The notes: generated from the sequence alone by a model not told the origin. Shown: positions 24,114 through 33,123, numbered from the stretch's first letter. The stretch: DNA of 43,364 nucleotides from Antarcticimicrobium sp033791545 (GCA_033791545.1 JASJGL010000153.1:1-43364), one strand, 5' to 3'. Program-made: numbers and translations.

Positions 24114-25694
24114 TCAGCCGCGCAGAAGCTCGATATCGGGCATCGCGGCGATCTGGTCAAGATCCGCATCATAACGCGCCTGCCAGCGCGCGCTCTCCTC
24201 CTGCGGGAAACGGGCAAAGCCCAGATCGCTACGGTCCCCGGCATGGGCCGCGACCAGCGCGTCGATCTCGGATTGCGGCAGCTTCCCCCCGGCCTCGGCA
24301 AACCGCGCCTGCACCGCCTCCAGCGCCCGGTCGGTGGCGCTGAGGTTGACGATCCGGTCCGGCTCGCGCAGCTCCTGTGCTGTGGTATCGGGCAGCAACC
24401 GCGCCAACAGATCGCGGCTCTGGCCCCGCTGGGCATAGTCCACGACGGTGAAACGCTGCGGTCGCAACTGGTCTTGCAACAGCGCGATCAACGCGGGCCA
24501 GCCCCGGTCAAGCCCATCCAACTGCGCCCGCAGCACGTCAAAGCCCGGCACCGGGCGTTGCACCGCCCGCTTGCGATGGCACGAGACAAAGAACCCGGCA
24601 TAATCGCGCACGACATAGACCAGATGCGCAATCGGCCCGTTTTCCGCCCCCCCCAAAGCCTGCGCCAGCACCTGCGCCCGGGCCTCGGCGGCGGGGAAAA
24701 ACCGCCCGTTATAAAGATGCATCATCCGCCCCGGCACGTTTTCCTCTGACAGGATCAGCCGCGGATGCCCCGCCGCCACGCGCTCGATCTCGTCGCGCGC
24801 CGCTTCGGTCAGATGTGCGATCTGCCCGCCCGCGTGGCGCGGCTCCGGCAGTTTCAGCCGCAACGTGCCACCCGGCGCGCCATCGCGCGACGAATAGCCC
24901 AGGGCATAGCCCTTGGAGCCCAGCAGATCGCGGTTCTCATCAAGGCAAAGCTGCAGGCTGGAACTGCCGGTGCGATGGCCGCCCGCATGCAGATAAGTCT
25001 GGCGCGCCGGCTTGGCCCGAGCAGCCAGCGCCGGGGCCGCCAGCGTGCCCACCTCGGATTGATCCGCCTCCTCGGCATCGCGATCCTTGACATTGGCCTT
25101 GCCCCACCACGGCAGATCCATCCCGAGGAAGGCCCCGATCTTCTGCGGCGCCTCCGCGTCGGTCAGGTCGTATTCCAGAAAATCTGGATCACCGGAAAAG
25201 ACCCTTCGGCAAAAGGCATAATGCCCCTCGATCCAGCGCATCAACTGCTCCGGCGTGCCGCCATATCCCGACGGAAGCCCCGGGATATTCTGTTGCGGCA
25301 GCCGGGTGCGGCCCAGATTGGACCAGCCAAGCATGGAGTTCACCAGCGCCGCCGGATCGCGATGGCTGAGCAGGAACCTACCCCCCGGATGGTGCCGCCG
25401 GATCGCGTCGAGCAGCCCCCAGTCCATCTGCGGCCAAAGCGACAGCCCCTTTGACGCCACGCTCATCTCGGTCACCGCGTCGAACTCATCAAGCAACGCC
25501 AGCGGATCGCCGGTCTCGTAATAGCCACGATAGAGATGATCGCCGACAAAGCCCGACAGGATCCGGCGATCTTCGGTCTGGCCCTTGCGGATGCGCCAGT
25601 CGGCGACGCGGAGCCCCGCCTTGTCCAGCGCCACGCCCAGCGTGGTGGTCCCCGATTTCGGCAAGCCCAGATTGATGATGCGCAAACGGCTCAT
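24114..25694 (-). CDS. Tandem two-domain sulfotransferase-like protein
   Basis: 526 residues made of two sulfotransferase-type units. First unit (about 1-205): phosphosulfate loop LGLPKSGTTTLG with Lys13, and 3'-phosphate site SHRDPAALVNS (Arg112, Ser120). Second unit (about 232-526): a second loop HAGGHRTGSSSLQ at 236-248 with Arg241 where Lys is usual, and YVVRDYAGFFVSCHRKR (Arg363, Ser371) as a second 3'-phosphate site. Such enzymes move sulfate from PAPS to carbohydrates or other acceptors. No signal or membrane segment, so cytoplasmic. It sits between amiC and mrcA, starting 28 bases after amiC ends. Acceptor unknown; the second unit may be degenerate. Confidence 0.82.
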   Translation of the reverse strand: MSRLRIINLGLPKSGTTTLGVALDKAGLRVADWRIRKGQTEDRRILSGFVGDHLYRGYYETGDPLALLDEFDAVTEMSVASKGLSLWPQMDWGLLDAIRRHHPGGRFLLSHRDPAALVNSMLGWSNLGRTRLPQQNIPGLPSGYGGTPEQLMRWIEGHYAFCRRVFSGDPDFLEYDLTDAEAPQKIGAFLGMDLPWWGKANVKDRDAEEADQSEVGTLAAPALAARAKPARQTYLHAGGHRTGSSSLQLCLDENRDLLGSKGYALGYSSRDGAPGGTLRLKLPEPRHAGGQIAHLTEAARDEIERVAAGHPRLILSEENVPGRMMHLYNGRFFPAAEARAQVLAQALGGAENGPIAHLVYVVRDYAGFFVSCHRKRAVQRPVPGFDVLRAQLDGLDRGWPALIALLQDQLRPQRFTVVDYAQRGQSRDLLARLLPDTTAQELREPDRIVNLSATDRALEAVQARFAEAGGKLPQSEIDALVAAHAGDRSDLGFARFPQEESARWQARYDADLDQIAAMPDIELLRG

Positions 25695-25722
25695 ACCCTG
25701 TCCTTTCGGCCCTCGGCGGCGC

Positions 25723-26952
25723 TCATTGCCGCACCAGAGGGCGGCGCGCCAGATCGGTCTTGCGCCAATTCAACACCCCGTTGCGGATGCCGCTGGCAAT
25801 GGTCGCGCGCCACTCCGGGTCGCGCAGATTGCGCAGATCACGCGGGCTCGACAGAAACCCCACCTCGATCAAAACCGAGGGGATGTCAGCGGCCTTGAGC
25901 ACCGAAAACGCGGCCGAGCGTTTCGGCCGCCGGTTCATCGGCCCGCCCATATTGGTCATACCCGAAATCAGCGCGCTGGCCAGCGCCTCGGTGCGGGGCC
26001 GGGTCTCCTGTCGGGCGAGATCAAGCATGATGTCCGTCACCTCGTCATCTGCCGCGCTCAGATCCACCCCGGCCAGCAGGTTGGCGCGGTCGTGTCGCTC
26101 TGCCAGCAGCGCACTGGCCTTGTCCGAGGCCGACTTGGCCAGCACATAGACCGTGGCCCCATGCGCCAGCCCTTCCGACAGCGAATCGGCATGCAGCGAC
26201 AGGAACACATCCGCCCCCGCCTGATGCGCCAGCGCCACCCGCCGCTCCAGGGACACGAACCGGTCGTCGTCGCGGGTCATCACCACCTCGAACCCGCCCG
26301 AGCGCAGCAGCACCTCGCGCAACTCGCGCGCCAGCGTCAGCATCAGGTCCTTTTCGCTGGAGCTGCCAACCTCGGCCCCCGGATCGATGCCGCCATGGCC
26401 CGGGTCGATCACCACCACCAGCGGCGCATCGGGATCTTGCGTCACCCGCGCCGGCAGCGGTGCCGGGTCCGGCAGATCCCAGCGCGGATCATAGGGCGGA
26501 CCAGCGGTCGCGGCAAAATCCTCGGACGACACCGGTTTGAGCCGCACCGCCAGATGCGCCGCCGCCGTCACCGGGTCCATCTCCAGCCCGGCCTGCGTCA
26601 CCGCCATCGGCCCGGCCAGCTCCAGCACCATGCGCGACCAGCCGGGAACATAGGCGCCGAACTGCGCCAGCCGGATGCGGTCACTCTGCACCAGCGCCGC
26701 GGATTTGAGCCCGCTCCAGTCCACCTCTTGAAAATCCAGCACCAGCCGTGGCGGCCCGTCCAGCGTGAACAGCCGATAGGGCACGCCCTGGCTCAGATGC
26801 AGATCGATGCCGACCTCGCGGCGGCCCACGTCGGTGATCCGGCTCTGCTCCGCATCGATCCGCGCCAGCCCAGAGAACTCTTGCGCCGGGACCGGCCCCG
26901 CCAAGGCCCAGATCGCGGCCAAAATCGTCAACATCCTGCCAGTCACACCCAC
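25723..26952 (-). CDS. amiC: N-acetylmuramoyl-L-alanine amidase
   Basis: Zinc amidase that cleaves the bond between MurNAc and the stem peptide, mainly for cell separation. Order: signal peptide (cut near VPAQ-EFSG), AMIN domain that targets the septum or peptidoglycan (about 25-130), linker, then the Amidase_3 domain with Zn ligands in DPGHGG, the Glu of SSEKD and LHAD, and the catalytic Glu in VLIEVGFLSS. Start uncertain: the GTG at 26952 has GAGGAG ten bases upstream and keeps an Arg in the n-region; the ATG at 26934 is the alternative. The frame continues to 27099 into the intergenic repeat, without similarity. In related genomes it directly precedes mrcA. Confidence 0.92.
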   Translation of the reverse strand: MGVTGRMLTILAAIWALAGPVPAQEFSGLARIDAEQSRITDVGRREVGIDLHLSQGVPYRLFTLDGPPRLVLDFQEVDWSGLKSAALVQSDRIRLAQFGAYVPGWSRMVLELAGPMAVTQAGLEMDPVTAAAHLAVRLKPVSSEDFAATAGPPYDPRWDLPDPAPLPARVTQDPDAPLVVVIDPGHGGIDPGAEVGSSSEKDLMLTLARELREVLLRSGGFEVVMTRDDDRFVSLERRVALAHQAGADVFLSLHADSLSEGLAHGATVYVLAKSASDKASALLAERHDRANLLAGVDLSAADDEVTDIMLDLARQETRPRTEALASALISGMTNMGGPMNRRPKRSAAFSVLKAADIPSVLIEVGFLSSPRDLRNLRDPEWRATIASGIRNGVLNWRKTDLARRPLVRQ

Positions 26953-27066
26953 CGCCCGCTCACTCCTCACACTACTGCCGTCACGTCGCGGACTGCTTGC
27001 CCCAACGATAGCCCAGCACGCCGGGCTTGGGAATGTCGGAATTCGCGGTCCGCGTCGACGTAGAAC

Positions 27067-27125
27067 GGGGGCGCTGCCCCCACTGCGGCTGCGCCGCACC
27101 CCCGGAGTATTTGGGGCCAGAAAAA
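27067..27125 (-). repeat. Dispersed GC-rich intergenic element, copy B
   Basis: On the minus strand reads TTTTTCTGGCC, then AAATACTCCGGGGG, a GC palindrome and GGGGGCAGCGCCCCC. Same layout as copies A and C but the middle is more diverged. Lies between the aminotransferase stop and the amiC start, with 27139 only 13 bases away. Confidence 0.68.
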
Positions 27126-27138
27126 GGTGGCAGAGCCC

Positions 27139-28284
27139 CTAGCCCCGCGCCTGCATGAAGCGGGCCAGCCGCGCCAGCCCCTCCTCGATATCGGCGGTCG
27201 CGCGGGCATAGGAGAACCGCAGCGTCGTCGCCCCGCGCGCCGGATCGAAATCGAGCCCGGGTGTCACCGCGACCCCGGCCTGGTCCAGAATTTCGGCGGC
27301 AAAGGCGCGGCTGTCGCTGGTGAACCCGGACACATCGGCATAAAAATAGAACGCCCCATCGGGCGGCGCGATCTTGTCGAACCCGGCCTTCGGCAGCCCC
27401 GCCTGCATCAACGCGCGATTGGTGCGGTAGACCTCCAGATTGGCCTCCAGTTCCTCGCTGCATTCCATCGCGGCCAGGGCAGCCACCTGGCTTGCATGTG
27501 GGGCGCAAATGAACATGTTCTGCGCGATCCGCTCCAGCACCCGCACATGATCCTCGGGCACCACCATCCAGCCGACGCGCCAGCCGGTCATTGAGAAATA
27601 CTTGGAGAACGAGTTGATCACATAGACATCATCGCTGATCTCCAACGCCGTCACTGCCTTTTTCTCGTATTCCAGCCCGTGATAGATCTCGTCGCTGATA
27701 AAGGCGGCACCCTGCCCCTGCGCCGCGCCGATCAAGGCGCCAAGCGCCTCATGGTCCAGCATCGTGCCGGTGGGATTGGCGGGCGAGGCGACCATCAGCC
27801 CGGCCAGATCCATCCCGGCGAAATCCGCCGCCACCGGCTGATAGCGGTTCTTGGGCGCGGTGGGCAGATCGACCGGCACCATGCCGAGCGCCTTGAGGAT
27901 CTGACGGTAGGATGGGTAGCCCGGCGCGCCGATCCCGACCTTGTCACCGCTATCGAACAGCGCCGTAAATGCCAGAATGAAGGCCCCGGAAGAGCCCGGT
28001 GTGATCACCACCCGCTCCGGGTTCAGATCAACATTGTACCATTCGCCATACAGCTGCGCGATGCGCGCCCGCAGCGCCGGCAGACCCAGCGCCACGGTAT
28101 AGCCCATCGCATCCTGATCCAGCGCCGTTTTCAATGCCTCAATCGCCCCCTTGGGCGCGCCGGTGCTGGGCTGTCCCACCTCCATGTGAATGATGTGGCG
28201 CCCGGCCTCCTCGGCCTGGCGGGCGGATTCCATCACATCCATCACAATGAAGGGATCGACCTTGGATCGGGTTGAGTTTCGCAT
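27139..28284 (-). CDS. Class I/II pyridoxal-phosphate aminotransferase
   Basis: 381-residue fold-type I aminotransferase (aspartate/aromatic branch). PLP Lys228 in NSFSKYFSMTGWRVGW; Asp198 and Tyr201 in SDEIYHG; Asn170 in SPANPTGT; the C-terminal substrate-carboxylate Arg lies in TTLRFSYA. Usual length. Amino acid specificity cannot be assigned from sequence. Ribosome site GGGAG precedes the ATG. The leader contains CCATGG twice around TTACA (28294-28310), a small hairpin. Divergent from the DsbA-like gene; no operon partner. Confidence 0.92.
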   Translation of the reverse strand: MRNSTRSKVDPFIVMDVMESARQAEEAGRHIIHMEVGQPSTGAPKGAIEALKTALDQDAMGYTVALGLPALRARIAQLYGEWYNVDLNPERVVITPGSSGAFILAFTALFDSGDKVGIGAPGYPSYRQILKALGMVPVDLPTAPKNRYQPVAADFAGMDLAGLMVASPANPTGTMLDHEALGALIGAAQGQGAAFISDEIYHGLEYEKKAVTALEISDDVYVINSFSKYFSMTGWRVGWMVVPEDHVRVLERIAQNMFICAPHASQVAALAAMECSEELEANLEVYRTNRALMQAGLPKAGFDKIAPPDGAFYFYADVSGFTSDSRAFAAEILDQAGVAVTPGLDFDPARGATTLRFSYARATADIEEGLARLARFMQARG

Positions 28285-28491
28285 GATCTGCTCCCATGGT
28301 TACACCATGGCTATTGAGCGTTTCTCCCCGCTGGCGTCAATCCCGGCCCCGGTGTTCCGTTCGGGTGTTCTGTACGCGGACACGCCGCGCCCTTGCGACA
28401 CCTTGCGCCCGCGGCTTCCCCTTGGCAAACCTTGGCAACGCGCCCGCGATGTGGTGAGTGCCCCCTGAAAGTCACCGAAAAGGAACTGACG

Positions 28492-29244
28492 ATGATCCGA
28501 TTTGCCGCCCCGGCCCTGACTGCGCTTGCCCTTTTGGCCGGCCCGGCACAGGCGCTTGACCTGACCCAGATGAACGATGCCGAGCGCACCGCCTTTCGCG
28601 CCGAGGTGCGATCCTATCTGATGGACAACCCCGAGGTCATCCTCGAATCCGTGCAGCTTCTGGAGCAGCGCCAGGCCAGCGCTGAGGCCAAGGCCGATTT
28701 CGACATGGTCGCGGACAATGCCGACGCCATATTCAACGACGGGTTTTCCTGGGTCGGGGGCAATCCCGACGGCGACATCACCTTGGTCGAGTTCATGGAT
28801 TACCGCTGTGGCTATTGCCGCAAGGCCGTGCCCGAGGTCCAGCAATTGCTGGAGCAGGACGGCAATATCCGCTTCATCATCAAGGAATTCCCGATCCTGG
28901 GCGAAGCGTCGCTGATCTCTTCGCGCTTTGCCGTGGCGACCAAACAGGTGGCTGGCGACGACGCCTATGAACAGGCCCATACCGCCCTGCTCGACCTTCA
29001 GGGCGATCTGAGCGACGTGGTGTTGCGTCGTCTGGCCGAGGGGCTGGGTCTGGACGCCGATGCGATCCTGGCCCGGATGGACAGCGACGAAGTCACCGAC
29101 GAGCTGAGCAAGACCCGCGATCTTGCGCAAAAGCTGCGGATCAGCGGCACTCCCACCTTTGTGCTGCAGGACGAGATGCTGCGCGGCTACCTGCCGGTTG
29201 ACCAGATGACGGCAATCGTAGCGGAAAAGCGCGCCGCCGAATAA
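28492..29244 (+). CDS. DsbA-family periplasmic thiol oxidoreductase
   Basis: 250-residue exported thioredoxin-fold protein. Signal peptide 1-21 (cut near AQA-LDL), a helical N-terminal region about 25-85 seen in the Com1/ScsC type and possibly used for oligomerisation, then the redox site Cys106-Gly-Tyr-Cys109 in FMDYRCGYCRK and the cis-Pro in SGTPTFVL. It forms or shuffles disulfides in periplasmic proteins. Start at 28492 behind AAAAGGA; the upstream open frame has no signal. Followed by a strong terminator, so monocistronic. Confidence 0.92.
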   Translation: MIRFAAPALTALALLAGPAQALDLTQMNDAERTAFRAEVRSYLMDNPEVILESVQLLEQRQASAEAKADFDMVADNADAIFNDGFSWVGGNPDGDITLVEFMDYRCGYCRKAVPEVQQLLEQDGNIRFIIKEFPILGEASLISSRFAVATKQVAGDDAYEQAHTALLDLQGDLSDVVLRRLAEGLGLDADAILARMDSDEVTDELSKTRDLAQKLRISGTPTFVLQDEMLRGYLPVDQMTAIVAEKRAAE

Positions 29245-29272
29245 CGGCAAAGACCCACACGACAGACCGGAA

Positions 29273-29305
29273 AGGCGCGCTCCCAATGGGAGACGCGCCT
29301 TTTTC
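29273..29305 (+). terminator. Intrinsic terminator of the DsbA-like gene
   Basis: AGGCGCG/CGCGCCT plus CTCCC/GGGAG with one bulged A, loop AAT, then TTTTTC. Lies 28 bases after the stop. Confidence 0.9.
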
Positions 29306-29345
29306 TTTGTCGAGCGCCCAGATCGATCTCAGTCGGGTTGAAACG

Positions 29346-29378
29346 AAAAACGCCCGCCCCGGATCTCCGGGACGGGCG
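29346..29378 (-). terminator. Intrinsic terminator of the pyrimidine transport operon
   Basis: CGCCCG/CGGGCG and CCCGG/CCGGG form an eleven-pair stem with one mismatch and loop ATCT or its complement; five T follow on the minus strand. It ends the long minus-strand transcript 47 bases past the binding-protein stop and faces the DsbA terminator. Confidence 0.9.
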
Positions 29379-29425
29379 GCAAGGGAACGGGCCATTGCGC
29401 GGCCCGCGAACACTCCCCCAAGCTG

Positions 29426-30412
29426 TTATTTCAGCGCTGCGTCCGAAATCTCCAGCGTATAGGCGCCAACCGGTGCCGACGAGATCACAGGGTCTGAACC
29501 GCCACCCAGCAGGATTTTCACCGTGCGCTCATAGTCGGCCGGGTCCAGCGCCCCGTTCGAGCCCGCGGTCAGCTTGGCAATTTCGCTCATCATGCGCTTC
29601 TGGTGCTTCTCGGTCTGCGCACCGGATTCATCATTGTCGAGAACGATCATCGCGGCTTCATCCGGATGCGCCTCGGCATATTTCCAGCCCTTCATCGAGG
29701 CGCGGACGAATTTGACCATCTTTTCCTTGAAGGCCGGGTCAGCAAGATTGTCTTCCAGCACATAAAGACCGTCTTCCAGCGTGGCGACACCTTCTTCTTC
29801 GTATTTGAAGGTCACCAGCTCGTCGGGCGCGATCCCCGCATCAATGACCTGCCAATATTCATTGTAGGTCATGGTCGAGATGCAGGCTGCCTGTTTTTGC
29901 AGCAGCGGGTCGACGTTGAAGCCCTGTTTCAGAACCTCGACACCGCCTTCGGAGCCATCGGTGGGGATGCCCAGCGTCGCCATCCAGCTTAGGAAGGGGT
30001 ATTCGTTGCCGCCGAACCAGACGCCCAGCGTCTTGCCCTTGAAATCTTCCGGTCCCTTGATCCCGGATTCTTCAAGACAGGTCAGCATCATGCCCGAGGA
30101 TTTGAACGGTTGCGCGATATTGACCAGCGCAAGGCCCTTTTCGCGGGCGGCCAGCGCCGAGGGCATCCAGTCAACGGTCACATCCGCGCCGCCGCCTGCC
30201 ATGACCTGGGTCGGCGAGATGTCGGGCCCACCGGGCAGGATCGTCACGTCGAGGCCTTCTTCTTTGTAGAACCCCTTGTCGAGCGCCACGTAATAGCCCC
30301 CGAACTGCGCCTGGGTGACCCATTTGAGCTGCAGTTTCACGTCCTCGGCATGGGCCGCGCCCACTGAGAACGCGGCCAGCGCCGCCCCGATCATCCATTT
30401 TTTCATCTTCAT
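29426..30412 (-). CDS. ABC transporter binding protein, NMT1/ThiY-like (pyrimidine uptake)
   Basis: 328-residue periplasmic binding protein of the NMT1/THI5-like family. Signal peptide 1-22 (cut near AHA-EDV), then the family N-terminus VKLQLKWVTQAQFGGYYVALDKGFYKEEGLDVTI and GGADVTVDWMPSALAAREKG. Relatives bind thiamin-precursor pyrimidines. Here the gene ends an operon for uracil/thymine breakdown, so a free pyrimidine or its nucleobase analogue is the likely ligand. Two possible starts: ATG 30412 and ATG 30406; the AGGAG site spaces better with the second. It follows the permease after a hairpin. Confidence 0.9.
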   Translation of the reverse strand: MKMKKWMIGAALAAFSVGAAHAEDVKLQLKWVTQAQFGGYYVALDKGFYKEEGLDVTILPGGPDISPTQVMAGGGADVTVDWMPSALAAREKGLALVNIAQPFKSSGMMLTCLEESGIKGPEDFKGKTLGVWFGGNEYPFLSWMATLGIPTDGSEGGVEVLKQGFNVDPLLQKQAACISTMTYNEYWQVIDAGIAPDELVTFKYEEEGVATLEDGLYVLEDNLADPAFKEKMVKFVRASMKGWKYAEAHPDEAAMIVLDNDESGAQTEKHQKRMMSEIAKLTAGSNGALDPADYERTVKILLGGGSDPVISSAPVGAYTLEISDAALK

Positions 30413-30427
30413 ATTCTCCTGTTAATG

Positions 30428-30449
30428 GCCGGGATTTTCCTATCCCGGC
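30428..30449 (-). promoter_or_regulatory. Intercistronic hairpin before the binding protein gene
   Basis: GCCGGGAT pairs with ATCCCGGC around TTTCCT. It lies between the permease stop and the binding-protein ribosome site. It may protect the 5' end of a processed binding-protein message and raise its level above the permeases; inferred. Confidence 0.5.
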
Positions 30450-30484
30450 TCCGATGATAAATTATTGCCCCGCGCCCCGACGCC

Positions 30485-31333
30485 TCAGCGGTCGGATCGT
30501 TGCGAGGGATGCCAGAAGGTCACGGCCTTCTCCATGGCGGCCACGAGACCATAAAACCCCGTGCCTGCCAAGGCCGCGACCGTGATTTCCGACCAGACCA
30601 GCGGCATGTCCAATTGCCCCACGGCGGTCGAAATACGAAAGCCCATGCCCCGTGTCGGCGAGCCGAAAAATTCCGCCACGATGGCCCCGATCAGCGCCAG
30701 CGTGGTGGCGATCTTGAGCCCGTTGAACAGAAAGGGCATCGCCGCCGGAAGGCGCAGTTTGGTCAGCGCCTGCCCATAGCTGGCCGAATAGGTCGCCATC
30801 AGATCGCGCTGCAGCGGATCGGTCTCCTTCAGGCCCGCGACCATGTTCACCAGCACCGGAAAGAACACCATCACCACCACGACAGCCGCCTTGGAGTGCC
30901 AGTCAAAGCCGAACCACATCACCAGGATCGGGGCGATCCCCACGATTGGCAGGGCGGCGACGAAATTGCCCACCGGCAACAGCCCGCGCTGCAAGAACGG
31001 CGAGCGGTCGATCAGCACCGCGACAAGCACCGCCGCCGTGCAGCCGATCAGATAGCCCGACAAGGCCCCTTTCAGGATCGTCTGGGCGAAATCCATCCAC
31101 AGCACATCGGTGCTGTCGACGAACCGGGCGGCGATCTGGCTTGGCGCGGGCAGGATCACCGGGCTCACGTTCAGGCCCCGCACAATGCCCTCCCACAGGA
31201 ACAGCAACGTCGCCCCGAACAGGGCCGGCACCAGCATCTTTGCCCACCGCGCCTGCGACCAACGCGCGGCGATCTGCCAGCAGGCAACCGTGGCCAAGGC
31301 CCAGAATAGAAGGGAAGCGATCAGCAAGCTCAT
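30485..31333 (-). CDS. ABC transporter permease (pyrimidine uptake), first
   Basis: 282-residue BPD_transp_1 permease with about six membrane helices. The cytoplasmic EAA-like loop that contacts the ATPase is near ATYSASYGQALTKLRLPAAMPFLFNGL. Starts inside the stop of the other permease (ATGA overlap at 31330-31333), so the two are translationally coupled and probably form a heterodimer. Confidence 0.92.
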   Translation of the reverse strand: MSLLIASLLFWALATVACWQIAARWSQARWAKMLVPALFGATLLFLWEGIVRGLNVSPVILPAPSQIAARFVDSTDVLWMDFAQTILKGALSGYLIGCTAAVLVAVLIDRSPFLQRGLLPVGNFVAALPIVGIAPILVMWFGFDWHSKAAVVVVMVFFPVLVNMVAGLKETDPLQRDLMATYSASYGQALTKLRLPAAMPFLFNGLKIATTLALIGAIVAEFFGSPTRGMGFRISTAVGQLDMPLVWSEITVAALAGTGFYGLVAAMEKAVTFWHPSQRSDR

Positions 31334-32196
31334 TGCACCATCCCCATCCGTTTCAGAACCACACGCTCGATCACGCCGACCACGACCACCAACATGCCAG
31401 CCAGTACAGCGGCGGTGAAAAGCGCGGCCCAGATCTGGATCGTCTGTCCGTAATAGCTGCCCTGCAGCAGCCGCGCGCCCAGCCCGGACGTCGCCCCCGC
31501 CGGCAATTCGGCCACGATCGTGCCGACCAGCGCCGCCGCGATCCCCACCTTCAGCGAAGCAAAGAAATAGGGCATCGAAGAGGGCAGCCGCAGCTTCCAG
31601 AACGTGTCACCGCCACTGGCATTCCAGGTTCGCAACTGATCCAACTGCATCCGGTCGGGGGCGCGCAGCCCCTTCACCATGCCCACGAGGATCGGAAAAA
31701 AGCACAGCCAGGCGGCGATCAACGCCTTGGGCAACAACCCCTTGATCCCGAGACTCGCCAGCACCACGATCACCATCGGCGCGATGGCCAGGATCGGCAC
31801 GGTCTGGCTGGCGATCGCCCAAGGCATCACGCTCATGTCCATGGACCGCAGATGCACGATCCCCACCGCCAACGCAATTCCTGCCGCCGTGCCGATGACA
31901 AAGCCCAGCATCGTGGCCGAAAAGGTGATCCAGGCATGGCGCACAAGGCTGCGTTTGGAGGTCACCTTCTGCCCGGCCAGCCCCTGCCACAGCCCTTGCA
32001 CCACCTGATGCGGCGCTGGCATGACCGGACGCTCCTGCACCATGGTGGCAGCGACAAGCTGCGAAAAGCTCACTTGCTCATCCGCGCGCGCGGCCTGATC
32101 GCGCACCCATTTCGCATTCAACGCCACCGCTGCGCAGTACCAGATCAGCACGATCGCGGCGAGCACGGTCAGAACCGGAAGAACCACCTGTCTCAT
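31330..32196 (-). CDS. ABC transporter permease (pyrimidine uptake), second
   Basis: 288-residue BPD_transp_1 permease, N-terminus MRQVVLPVLTVLAAIVLIWY. EAA-like loop near LRTWNASGGDTFWKLRLPSSMPYFFASL. The ATG at 32196 is preferred over a TTG eight codons upstream; AGGGGGG lies before it. It has a larger periplasmic stretch after the first helix (about 30-85) than its partner. It follows the ATPase gene after 102 bases. Confidence 0.92.
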   Translation of the reverse strand: MRQVVLPVLTVLAAIVLIWYCAAVALNAKWVRDQAARADEQVSFSQLVAATMVQERPVMPAPHQVVQGLWQGLAGQKVTSKRSLVRHAWITFSATMLGFVIGTAAGIALAVGIVHLRSMDMSVMPWAIASQTVPILAIAPMVIVVLASLGIKGLLPKALIAAWLCFFPILVGMVKGLRAPDRMQLDQLRTWNASGGDTFWKLRLPSSMPYFFASLKVGIAAALVGTIVAELPAGATSGLGARLLQGSYYGQTIQIWAALFTAAVLAGMLVVVVGVIERVVLKRMGMVQ

Positions 32197-32298
32197 GACA
32201 GCCGCCCCCCTGTTGCCCAAACCATGCCCTGCGGCCCGACACCGAGTTGATCGCCAGATCTGCGCAGCCCGCCCAAACTCCGTCTCCTCACAGACTGA

Positions 32299-33123
32299 TC
32301 ATTCGTCATAGGAATGCCCCGCCCGCAGCCCTTCGCGCACGCGATGGGCGATCTCGATGAACTCCGGGCTGTCGCGGATTTCCAGCGGTCGCTCCTTCGG
32401 CAAGGTGCTTTCGATCACATCGGTGATCCGCCCCGGGCGCGGGCTCATCACTACGATGCGGGTGCTCAGATACACCGCCTCGGGGATCGAGTGGGTCACG
32501 AAGCCGATGGTCTTGTTGGTTCGCGCCCAAAGCTTCAACAATTGCTCGTTCAAATGGTCGCGCACGATCTCGTCCAGCGCACCAAAGGGTTCATCCATCA
32601 GCAGGATGTCGGCGTCAAAGGCCAGCGCGCGCGCGATGCTCGCCCGCTGCTGCATCCCGCCCGAAAGCTGCCAGGGGAATTTCTCGCCAAAGCCTTCCAG
32701 ATCAACCAGTTGCAGAACCTTCTGCACCCGCTCTTCCCGTTGGGCGCGGCTATAGCCCATGATCTCCAGCGGCAGCATGATGTTCTTGGCGATGGTGCGC
32801 CACGGATACAGTCCCGCCGCCTGAAACACATAGCCATAGGCGCGATTGCGCCGCGCCTCGTCCGGGGTCATGCCGTTTACCGTGACGGTGCCGCCGGTGG
32901 GCTGCTCCAGCGCCGCCATCACCCGCAGAAAGGTGGTCTTGCCACAGCCCGACGGGCCGATGAAGCTGACGAAATCGCCCTTGTTGATGGTCAGGTTGAC
33001 ATCCTTGAGCGCATGCACCGGGCCGTCATTGGTCTGGAACGTCAAATCCACACCTCTGGCCTCGATAACAGGGGGCGCTGCGACGTGCGAGGGGTCGGTC
33101 TGGGTGCTCGTTTCAGTGTTCAT
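32299..33123 (-). CDS. ABC transporter ATPase (pyrimidine uptake)
   Basis: 274-residue ATPase of the nitrate/taurine/thiamin-precursor type. Walker A GPSGCGKTT, Q-loop in YVFQAAGLYPWRT, signature LSGGMQQRASIARAL, Walker B ILLMDEPFGALDE, and the switch His in VTHSIPEA. The first 20 residues are a polar Thr/Ser-rich tail. Start at 33123; an open frame extends upstream through the hydA intergenic hairpin without similarity. The ribosome site AAGGCGG is modest. Confidence 0.93.
   Translation of the reverse strand: MNTETSTQTDPSHVAAPPVIEARGVDLTFQTNDGPVHALKDVNLTINKGDFVSFIGPSGCGKTTFLRVMAALEQPTGGTVTVNGMTPDEARRNRAYGYVFQAAGLYPWRTIAKNIMLPLEIMGYSRAQREERVQKVLQLVDLEGFGEKFPWQLSGGMQQRASIARALAFDADILLMDEPFGALDEIVRDHLNEQLLKLWARTNKTIGFVTHSIPEAVYLSTRIVVMSPRPGRITDVIESTLPKERPLEIRDSPEFIEIAHRVREGLRAGHSYDE

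Noticed and set aside
25585..27063. A 492-codon plus-strand frame opposite amiC
   Set aside because: Arg/His/Gln-rich antisense translation; amiC on the other strand has all catalytic motifs.
28294..28310. CCATGG-TTACA-CCATGG in the aminotransferase leader as an operator
   Set aside because: Each half is itself a six-base palindrome common in GC-rich DNA; no supporting context.
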